Shown here piece after piece: positions 1-5,907 of a stretch of DNA of 8,031 nucleotides. Made by a program: the position numbers and the translations under genes. The stretch is from an uncultured Methanobrevibacter sp. (GTDB lineage: Archaea; Methanobacteriota; Methanobacteria; Methanobacteriales; Methanobacteriaceae). The DNA is taken from assembly GCF_937881195.1 (NCBI RefSeq), contig NZ_CALGFC010000043.1, positions 1-8,031 of the forward strand. Reading direction: 5' to 3'. Each line of letters starts with the position of its first letter. Positions within the stretch are counted from its first letter, which is position 1. A model generated the notes under the pieces. The model saw only the letters and a list, made by a program, of their open reading frames with translations. It did no database searches and had not been told where the DNA came from.

Positions 1-1750
1 CCACAACCACAACACTCAAATCACCCTTACCAACACTAACACTAGCATTAGAACTGACAAATGACATGTAATCAGCATCCCCATCAAAAACAACATAATA
101 AGTAGATAATCCGATATTTGAAAGAGTATACGATAATTTAGCAATACCTTGATTATTGGTAGTACTACTACCATAGTAAACACCATTCACATAAAACTTA
201 AGGATTTTATCACGAAGATCATTTCCATTTTCATCAGTTAATTTAGCAGTTAAATTTACTTTCTTGGATAGTTTGCCACTAACATTAGAAACAGTAATAT
301 TAACCCTTTGTTTGTGAGAATTTGTAAGTAAACCATTTTTAATAATAATTCCTTGATCACCATAGCTAGAATTAGAATAATAACCAGAATAATAACCAGA
401 TACTATAGAAGGACCAGCAATATCAACATAATATGTTAGATTTGCCATGCCATTAATCACATTAACATTTCCTAGGAAATTATTATTTAAATAAAAAGAA
501 ATAATTCCGCCAGTAATAGGATTGCCCATATTATCAGTTAAATTAGCAAAGATTAAAAAATTTTGTCCATTTTCAACATAATATGAATTATTATTTAAAA
601 ATGTGAGCCCAATAATACAAATTTTTCCATCATTATAAATTGAATCCCCTATATAAGTAGCTTTATTATTTAACATTTGATTTCCAAAAACAAATAAATA
701 TCCTGTGACATCATTGAAAATAGCTCCGCCCTGACAAGCTTTATTATTAGTAAAAATTGAATTAGAAATATTACAATTATTATTAGAAAAAATAGCTCCT
801 CCACGGTCTGGAACATAACTATTATTAAAACTAGAATTATTAACTATTAATTTACCAATGTTGAAAATAGAACCCCCAATACTTGCATTATTACCATTAA
901 AAATAGAATTATTGAGAGTTAAACTATCATTATTATAAATAGCTCCTCCACGGTCTGGAACGCGACAATTAATAAAGGTAGAGTTATATATTTTAGAGTA
1001 TCCATTAACAAAAACAGCCCCGCCGAAACTAGCTTTAGTAAAAATAAAATTAGAATTAACGATATATGAATTTCCAGATGTATATATGGAACCACCATAA
1101 TTATTAACAGAAGAATTAGTAAAATTAGAAGAATTAACAGTTAAATTTCCAATGTTATAAATGTCTCCACCACTACCACTAGCTTTATTACCTGTGAAGA
1201 TAGAATCATAAATATCTAAATTTCCACTATTATAAATAGCTCCACCATCACTATAAACGGAGTTATTGATAAAATTAGAGCCAGTAATACTTAAATCACC
1301 AGTGTTATAAATAGCTGCACCCATTGGAAAACCAGTATTACTTAAAAAAGTACAATTAATTATAGTTAAACTTTTACTATTGTATACTGCACCATTTTCA
1401 TAAAAACCAGCATTCTTTATTATTAAATTCTTAAGTGTTAAATTTCCCTTATTATTTATAAACCATGAGCCAGAACAATCAATAGTAGCTTTATTATTAG
1501 AATCGTAGCTCTGTATTGTTAAATTTTTATTACTGTTTACAGATAATTTATTGTTATTTCCGCCCTTATATGTTCCATTTAAAAGGTTAATATTATTATA
1601 ATTTTCAGAACTAGATATAGTACTGTTTAATCCACCAGAAGTAGAGTTACTAATAGTTACTGAACCATCAGCAGCACAAAACTGAATAGATACAAATATA
1701 GATAAAATAAAGAAAATGCCTACTAAATAGGCATATTTACTCTTTACCAG
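1..1750 (-). CDS. Adhesin-like surface protein with beta-helix repeats and Ig-like domains (partial, C-terminus beyond window)
   Basis: This is the N-terminal 583 codons of a secreted protein; I checked the frame and found no stop down to the window edge. Residues 2-27 form a signal peptide: a short basic n-region (VKSK), a hydrophobic core (YLVGIFFILSIFVSI) and a likely cut after CAA. Residues ~45-385 are Asn/Ser/Thr-rich repeats of the type 'GGAIYN..GNLT..NSxFxNN', typical of right-handed parallel beta-helix (Pfam Beta_helix/PbH1-like) adhesins of Methanobrevibacter. From ~388 to 452 and ~476 to 567 there are two Ig-like repeats (for example LTDENGNDLRDKILKFYVNG), and a third begins at the edge. 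Such proteins are thought to sit on the cell surface and mediate attachment; the ligand is unknown. There is no in-frame ATG near the signal peptide. CTG at 1750 is chosen because a G6 run lies 7 nt upstream; TTG at 1765 is the alternative and would turn the G-run into coding sequence. The start is the least certain part. Confidence 0.88.
   Translation of the reverse strand, partial: MVKSKYAYLVGIFFILSIFVSIQFCAADGSVTISNSTSGGLNSTISSSENYNNINLLNGTYKGGNNNKLSVNSNKNLTIQSYDSNNKATIDCSGSWFINNKGNLTLKNLIIKNAGFYENGAVYNSKSLTIINCTFLSNTGFPMGAAIYNTGDLSITGSNFINNSVYSDGGAIYNSGNLDIYDSIFTGNKASGSGGDIYNIGNLTVNSSNFTNSSVNNYGGSIYTSGNSYIVNSNFIFTKASFGGAVFVNGYSKIYNSTFINCRVPDRGGAIYNNDSLTLNNSIFNGNNASIGGSIFNIGKLIVNNSSFNNSYVPDRGGAIFSNNNCNISNSIFTNNKACQGGAIFNDVTGYLFVFGNQMLNNKATYIGDSIYNDGKICIIGLTFLNNNSYYVENGQNFLIFANLTDNMGNPITGGIISFYLNNNFLGNVNVINGMANLTYYVDIAGPSIVSGYYSGYYSNSSYGDQGIIIKNGLLTNSHKQRVNITVSNVSGKLSKKVNLTAKLTDENGNDLRDKILKFYVNGVYYGSSTTNNQGIAKLSYTLSNIGLSTYYVVFDGDADYMSFVSSNASVSVGKGDLSVVVV
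791..961 (-). repeat. Pair of identical 24-nt repeats in the adhesin gene
   Basis: Positions 791-814 and 938-961 are identical over 24 nt and are 147 bp (49 codons) apart, in frame. Both encode VPDRGGAI within the beta-helix region. The other repeats of this region are far more diverged at the DNA level, so this pair is either a recent partial duplication or kept alike by recombination. Confidence 0.75.
1716..1734 (-). repeat. 7-bp hairpin inside the adhesin signal-peptide codons
   Basis: On the sense (minus) strand ATGCCTA and TAGGCAT form a perfect 7-bp stem around the loop TTTAG. It begins 13 nt after the proposed CTG start codon. The stem has two adjacent G-C pairs in a row plus flanking A-T pairs, stronger than most local structure in this AT-rich DNA. 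It also contains an out-of-frame ATG followed two codons later by TAG. Confidence 0.5.
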
Positions 1751-1757
1751 AATAATT

Positions 1758-1763
1758 CCCCCC
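1758..1763 (-). promoter_or_regulatory. G6 Shine-Dalgarno-like tract of the adhesin gene
   Basis: Six consecutive G on the minus strand lie 7 nt before CTG at 1750. They could pair with the CCUCCU of archaeal 16S rRNA using G-U wobbles. Their position argues for the CTG start over TTG at 1765, which the tract would follow directly. Both readings are inferred. Confidence 0.45.
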
Positions 1764-1796
1764 AATTCTCTAGTAATGCCGTAAAATGATTAAAAA

Positions 1797-1829
1797 AAGT
1801 ATATAAAAAATTGATTCATTATATAAGTA
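1797..1829 (-). promoter_or_regulatory. Candidate TATA-box region of the adhesin gene
   Basis: On the minus strand there are two TATA-like elements, CTTATATAATG (about 1827-1817) and TTTTTATATACT (about 1809-1798). Either would place transcription start roughly 25 nt downstream and give a short leader before the adhesin start. In DNA this AT-rich such matches are common, so the choice between them is not secure. Confidence 0.3.
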
Positions 1830-1899
1830 AATGATATAGAATATTCAATAAAAAAAAAACAATTTAATTAAAATATTTAGCATTTATGTTGTAATATAA

Positions 1900-1930
1900 T
1901 TGTTAAAATTCATAATATTAATTTTAACAA
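1900..1930. repeat. Perfect 11-bp inverted repeat upstream of the adhesin gene
   Basis: TTGTTAAAATT (1900-1910) and AATTTTAACAA (1920-1930) are exact reverse complements with a 9-nt loop. A T6 run follows at 1940-1945 on the plus strand. No plus-strand gene precedes it, so a terminator role has no obvious client; it could be an operator for the adhesin gene about 150 bp away. The role is unknown. Confidence 0.5.
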
Positions 1931-2635
1931 CAATATTAATTTTTTATATATAACATTAATTTTTATCATACATATTTTTCAATAGAGAAAATATTACCCA
2001 ATAATTATAATATTTTCCTAAATATAACATTGAAAAAATAAAAAAGAACAATTATTATATTTACTAACGATTATATAAAATTATTAATATATAAATGTTT
2101 TGATGATAAAATATTTAATAGTAATAAAAAAATGACATAAAAAAGATTTATTAGATTATGCTAAACTAAAAAAGATATTATAAGTTATTAAGGCAATTAA
2201 TAATCAATTAATGAATAAATAAACGAAAAATATCAAAAAAAATCGTGGTAGAATAAGAAATAATTATTGATGAATTGAACAATTATCAAAATTTTGAAAT
2301 ATAAATAAACAAAATACCATAGCCCAATATTTTTTACAAGCTTTTAATTTTAGGAAAGCTTAGGAATAAAGAAAAAATAACTGCCAATGATTAGTGATTA
2401 TATAAGAAATTAATATTTTACAGAAATAGTAATAAAAAAATCATATTTGATATTACAGAGGTTAATTTCAAGTGTAAAAATAAAGATTTACATCAAAATT
2501 AGCAAAATTTATTAAATAATGAGTTAAATAATGAAAATTTAAGTTTAAATAATAATTTCATAAATAACTTTAAAAAAGATAAATTATTAAATAATAACTT
2601 AATAAAACTAATTATTTCTTAAAATATATTAAAAA

Positions 2636-2640
2636 GGAGA
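2636..2640 (+). promoter_or_regulatory. Shine-Dalgarno site of cfbD
   Basis: GGAGA lies 4 nt before the ATG at 2645 and matches the archaeal 16S rRNA 3' end. It fixes the start of cfbD, whose first residues (MHPRPSPIAASLYTLRD) also match how this family normally begins. Confidence 0.75.
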
Positions 2641-2644
2641 TAAA

Positions 2645-3736
2645 ATGCATCCAAGACCAAGCCCAATAGCTGCTTCACTTTATACATTGAGAGATCTTAA
2701 TGCTGATGTTATAATAATGCATGGCCCTCATGGCTGTTGTTTTAGAACTGGAAGACTTCTTGAAAGTGATGGAGTTAGAGTATTGACAACAGCAATGGCA
2801 GAAAATGATTTTATATTTGGAGCTAGTGATAAACTAGAAGAGACTCTTAAAAAGGCAAATGAAATGTTCAATCCAAAATTAGTTGGAATAGTTGGAACTT
2901 GTGCAAGTATGATAATAGGTGAAGATCTTAAAGAAGCTATTGAGAATGTTGAAACAGAAGCAATAGTATTACCTGTAGAATCTCATGGAGGATTTGGTGA
3001 AGGAGATAATACTGAAGGAGCAATAGCTGTATTAGAGGTAGCTAGTAAATATGGAGTGATTCCAGAAAAAGAAGCCAATAGACAAATAAATATGCTTAAA
3101 TTAGCAACTAAAATTGAAAAAACAAGGGGGATGGCTAAAGGAAAATACATAAGACCAAATTTTGGAGATAATAAAGAAGAAGTGGCAAAAATAGTCTTGA
3201 AAAATCTTAAAGAAGGTAAAAAAGTAGCATTCGTACTTAATGCAAAAAAAGAAACCAGTTATTTGTTTGCAGATGTTTTAAATGTTGATTTCAAAAGTAT
3301 AAACAAAGAAAACCAACCAAAAATTATAGCTAATCTTGATAAAAATATTGGACTTCCTAGAATAAGAGAACATGCCAAAAATATAACTAAAGAATTAGAA
3401 AAAAATGGAATATCTATTGATTATATTACTGGAGGATTAGATGAATATCCGATCACTCCCAAAAAAGCTGAAGATATATTGAAAGAAAATAATTTTGACT
3501 TAGTTATAGTTATTGGAGTTCCACATGCATTGAAAATTGAAGATATTAATCCAAAAATAGAAACAATAGCTGTTACAGATGGTCCGAGACTCGTTGAACC
3601 TTTAAGAGAATTGGGATACGATTATGTGGTAGCTGAGTTAGATGCCCACTCAAAAACACTCGGTACTTCTAAAATAGTGGACTCTGACTTTGGTATGATG
3701 ATTAGAACTATTAGTAATTGGGATAAAAATAAATAA
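2645..3736 (+). CDS. cfbD: Ni-sirohydrochlorin a,c-diamide reductive cyclase catalytic subunit CfbD (methanogenesis marker 13)
   Basis: CfbD is the nitrogenase component 1-like catalytic subunit of the enzyme that reduces and cyclises Ni-sirohydrochlorin a,c-diamide to the seco-F430 precursor of coenzyme F430, the nickel tetrapyrrole of methyl-coenzyme M reductase. Its partner CfbC is a NifH-like ATP-dependent iron-sulfur reductase, and both act in the cytoplasm. The 363-residue length fits the family, which is much shorter than nitrogenase NifD. Visible motifs are HGPHGCCFRTGR (residues 26-37, with C31 and C32) and GIVGTCASMIIGED (81-94, with C86), the likely [4Fe-4S] ligand region. ESHGGFGEGDNTEG (about 112-125) corresponds to the substrate-site side of nitrogenase-like proteins. 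The C-terminal half is the more variable Rossmann-like part. cfbC and the other cfb genes are not in this window. hisH follows after 22 nt, so the two are probably cotranscribed. I see nothing broken in it. Confidence 0.93.
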   Translation: MHPRPSPIAASLYTLRDLNADVIIMHGPHGCCFRTGRLLESDGVRVLTTAMAENDFIFGASDKLEETLKKANEMFNPKLVGIVGTCASMIIGEDLKEAIENVETEAIVLPVESHGGFGEGDNTEGAIAVLEVASKYGVIPEKEANRQINMLKLATKIEKTRGMAKGKYIRPNFGDNKEEVAKIVLKNLKEGKKVAFVLNAKKETSYLFADVLNVDFKSINKENQPKIIANLDKNIGLPRIREHAKNITKELEKNGISIDYITGGLDEYPITPKKAEDILKENNFDLVIVIGVPHALKIEDINPKIETIAVTDGPRLVEPLRELGYDYVVAELDAHSKTLGTSKIVDSDFGMMIRTISNWDKNK

Positions 3737-3758
3737 GAAAAGTAAAAAAGGTTACATC

Positions 3759-4376
3759 ATGATTACAATTATTGATTATGGAAGTGGAAATCTAAGGAGT
3801 ATTTCTAATGGGTTTTCTAAAATTAATATAAAATCAAATATCACTAATAATCCTGAAGAGATATCTAATGCAAAATATCTTGTTTTACCAGGGGTTGGTG
3901 CATTTGGACAAATTATGAATAATATTGAACCCTATAAAAAAATCATAACAGAACATATATCCGACGGCAAACCATTTTTAGGAGTTTGTTTAGGATTACA
4001 GGCATTACTATCAAAAAGTGAAGAAACACCAGGAATTAAGGGTTTAGATATTTTTAAAGGAGAAGTTAAAAAACTTCCAGCTGAAAACGGTCTAAAAATT
4101 CCACACATGGGTTGGAATCGCCTTGATATGACATTATGTGAACGGGAAAAAAGTTGTTCTATTATAGATGGCATAGATAAAGATTATTTCTATTTTGTTC
4201 ACTCGTATTATGCATCACCAGAAGATGAAGAAGTAATATCAGGAACTACAGAATATGGGTTTGATGTTACAGCAGTTTTACACCAAAACAATGTATTTGC
4301 AACACAGTTCCACCCTGAAAAAAGTGGGCCTTCTGGTCTTAAAATGCTTAAAAATTTTGTTTCAATGAAATTATAA
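3759..4376 (+). CDS. hisH: Imidazole glycerol phosphate synthase subunit HisH (glutamine amidotransferase)
   Basis: HisH is the glutaminase half of imidazole glycerol phosphate synthase in histidine biosynthesis. It frees ammonia from glutamine and passes it through a tunnel to HisF, which converts PRFAR to imidazole glycerol phosphate and AICAR. The 205-residue length is normal. The class I amidotransferase triad is complete: Cys77 in GVCLGLQ (75-81), and His185 and Glu187 in QFHPEKSG. The N-terminal MITIIDYGSGNLRS, the oxyanion-side LPGVGAFG (43-50) and IPHMGWN are also family hallmarks. It starts 22 nt after cfbD with only a weak AAGGT before the ATG, so translation may depend on cfbD readthrough. 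No other his gene lies nearby, as is common in archaea with scattered his genes. The following gene is convergent, so this is the end of the unit. Confidence 0.96.
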   Translation: MITIIDYGSGNLRSISNGFSKINIKSNITNNPEEISNAKYLVLPGVGAFGQIMNNIEPYKKIITEHISDGKPFLGVCLGLQALLSKSEETPGIKGLDIFKGEVKKLPAENGLKIPHMGWNRLDMTLCEREKSCSIIDGIDKDYFYFVHSYYASPEDEEVISGTTEYGFDVTAVLHQNNVFATQFHPEKSGPSGLKMLKNFVSMKL

Positions 4377-4450
4377 AAATTAAATATGTAAAAAATGAGA
4401 ATATATCCAAATAAGACATAAAGAAAAAAGAATTATTTTAATTAAAAGGC

Positions 4451-4481
4451 CAATAAATTATATTAAAGACCTAATTTATTG
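4451..4481. terminator. Inverted repeat between convergent genes, possible terminator
   Basis: CAATAAATTA (4451-4460) and TAATTTATTG (4472-4481) are exact reverse complements around an 11-nt loop, in the gap between hisH and the convergent small gene. On the minus strand the stem is followed by GGCCTTTTAATT, with a short T-run; the plus side has none. The stem is almost all A-T and would be weak. Archaeal termination relies mainly on T-tracts, so this call is tentative. Confidence 0.3.
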
Positions 4482-4504
4482 AAATAATACATGATAAAAA
4501 GAGA

Positions 4505-4792
4505 TTATAATTTAGAATAACTATAATAACCTTCTACATCAGTATTTTCATCAATAAACTTTATTTTATTATTTAATTTACAATCAACTAATATTTTACC
4601 ATGTTCTAATTCGATGTGGAATACTCCATAATCAACAAGTTTAAGATAATCATCTTCATTTTCAAAATTTGCTAAAAAAGGCAACTCATCAAAAACTGGT
4701 TTTAAAGGATCTCTTTCTTCTATTCTCACATTTAAAACCTTTATAAACTCTAAATGTGTTTCAGCATGACCATTTCCTATATTTACATACAT
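4505..4792 (-). CDS. Small acidic protein of unknown function
   Basis: I do not recognise this 95-residue protein. It is soluble in character, with no signal peptide or membrane segment, and it is rich in Asp and Glu (for example ENEDDYLKLVDYG and FIDENTDVEGYY). The second half alternates hydrophobic and charged residues (VFHIELEHGKILVDCKL), suggesting beta strands; there is one cysteine and no metal or nucleotide motif. The case for a real gene is good: a GAGGG ribosome-binding site 6 nt before the ATG, a TATA-like element upstream, no overlap with another gene, and sensible residue composition. It is transcribed alone and converges on hisH. Nothing in the context tells its job. It could be a lineage-specific orphan or a small regulator. 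Confidence 0.72.
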   Translation of the reverse strand: MYVNIGNGHAETHLEFIKVLNVRIEERDPLKPVFDELPFLANFENEDDYLKLVDYGVFHIELEHGKILVDCKLNNKIKFIDENTDVEGYYSYSKL

Positions 4793-4798
4793 ATAATT

Positions 4799-4850
4799 AC
4801 CCTCTAATAGTATATCAGTTATAAAAATTTAAAATCAAAGTTAATATATT
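4799..4850 (-). promoter_or_regulatory. Promoter and ribosome-binding site of the small acidic protein gene
   Basis: On the minus strand an AATATATT element (4850-4843) lies about 25 nt before a predicted transcription start near 4820. It is followed by AGAGGGT (4805-4799), a good Shine-Dalgarno site 6 nt before the ATG at 4792. The spacing fits an archaeal promoter, and the ribosome site fixes the start. Confidence 0.5.
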
Positions 4851-4920
4851 TTATTTAAAAGTTATAAAAAACTATTTAATTATAACAATAAAATACATTT
4901 TTCTATCTCCTTAATTAATT

Positions 4921-5492
4921 ATATAAATTTTATTCTATTTATTTTACTATTATTATGATAATTTCACTTAATTAAGTATGGTTAATTATACTAAAAAGTA
5001 CCAAAATAATATAAAACATTATTAAAAATATTTCATAAAATACATATATTGTATACCAGTAAATCAAAATAAAGAACAAAATAAATATTTTTCTAAGTTT
5101 ATAATAAAATATATAAATTTTATTATATCCATTTTATTATTAAAAGAAAATTATTAATAATTAGGCATGAAAAATTATATTAAAAATTATACTAATATGA
5201 TTTAATAACCAAAAACCCAATTCAAAATATTTTATAAAATACATATATTGTATATATCTAAAACAAAATAAACAACTAAATAAATATTTATATATCTTTA
5301 TAATTAAATATACAAATTATATTTTGTCTATTTTACTATTGAAAGAAAATAATTAGTAATTAAGCAGGATAATATAATAAAAAATATACTAATATGATAC
5401 AATATCATGAAAAACTAATGAAAAATATTTCATAAAATACATATATTGTATACCAGTAAAACAAAATAAAATAAACAATTATTTGATTATAA
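4921..5492. repeat. ~198-bp diverged tandem repeat array (about 2.9 units) upstream of katA
   Basis: Three successive units can be aligned by eye: A 4921-5110, B 5111-5309 and C 5310 to about 5492. Each begins with a block like ATATAAATTTTATT, passes through a middle with ATACTAATATGAT (clear in B and C, diverged in A), and ends in a conserved core containing the 15-bp dyad ATACATATATTGTAT (5040-5054, 5239-5253, 5437-5451). The dyads are spaced 199 and 198 bp apart. The cores of A (5024-5063) and C (5421-5460) are identical over 40 nt while B differs at several sites. No reading frame of note crosses the array. Its function is unknown; the choices are regulatory dyads, a small-RNA gene family, or relics of a duplicated element. 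Confidence 0.75.
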
Positions 5493-5841
5493 GTCCCTAA
5501 ACTGTTTATAATTTCCTAATAAATGTGTTGTTCAATTTAATTTTTTAATTTCTAGTTATTTTAATTTATTTTAATAATTATTCTGATAATTTCCATACCA
5601 AAAATTAATATCATATTAATTAATATTTTAATAGTTCATATATTAATAATTTATATATTAATAATTAATATGATTTTATTTCGTTTTTTATTATTTTTTA
5701 ACTATTATTAGAATTTTTTGTTTATTATCTCATGTTTTAAAAATGAAAATAAGTACTTAAAAAAAATATAAGAATTATATTATTTGAATTTAATTATACT
5801 ATAAATAAAATTTAATAAAAAACCTATTAAAAAATTTAATT
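5493..5841. repeat. AT-rich gap with inverted and short tandem repeats before katA
   Basis: No gene is visible here. ATCATATTAATTAATA (5610-5625) is nearly the reverse complement of TATTAATAATTAATATGAT (5656-5674). Between them a 15-bp tandem duplication (5639-5653, 5654-5668) repeats ATATTAATAATT. The structure could extrude as an AT-rich cruciform, but such symmetry also arises easily in DNA of this composition. Confidence 0.45.
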
Positions 5842-5855
5842 AAAAAATTATATAT
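5842..5855 (+). promoter_or_regulatory. Candidate katA promoter (BRE and TATA box)
   Basis: A-rich sequence (5842-5847, BRE-like) followed by TTATATAT (5848-5855) resembles an archaeal promoter. Transcription would start near 5877-5880, giving a ~30-nt leader. The ribosome site is weak: GATGAT at 5899-5904, only 3 nt before the ATG. A second AT element at 5863-5879 is possible but would leave almost no leader. Confidence 0.4.
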
Positions 5856-5907
5856 TTTAGTAGTAATATATTAATATACAAAAACAAATCACAAACAAGA
5901 TGATAAA

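Larger units (their letters stand above)
1766..2644. other. AT-rich intergenic region between divergent adhesin and cfbD genes
   Basis: About 880 bp separate the divergent adhesin and cfbD genes. I see no intact coding frame, tRNA or rRNA. It holds the adhesin promoter region, a perfect 11-bp inverted repeat (1900-1930) and a 7-bp inverted repeat (AAGCTTT 2338-2344, AAAGCTT 2355-2361). A 17-nt direct repeat occurs at 2117-2133 and 2425-2441. A stretch at 2221-2622 could be a decayed gene: one plus frame has long open segments (2398-2499 and 2503-2619) broken by single stops. Confidence 0.6.

Noticed and set aside
1766..2644. Insertion sequence remnant
   Set aside because: I found no paired terminal inverted repeats with flanking duplications and no recognisable transposase residues; only short dyads and a vague decayed frame.
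3932..4174. Minus-strand open frame of 80 codons inside hisH
   Set aside because: It lies fully within hisH, which has a complete catalytic triad, and its translation resembles no protein. It is a shadow.
4921..5492. CRISPR array
   Set aside because: The units are ~198 bp and diverged throughout, not short identical repeats with unique 30-40 nt spacers, and no cas gene is nearby.
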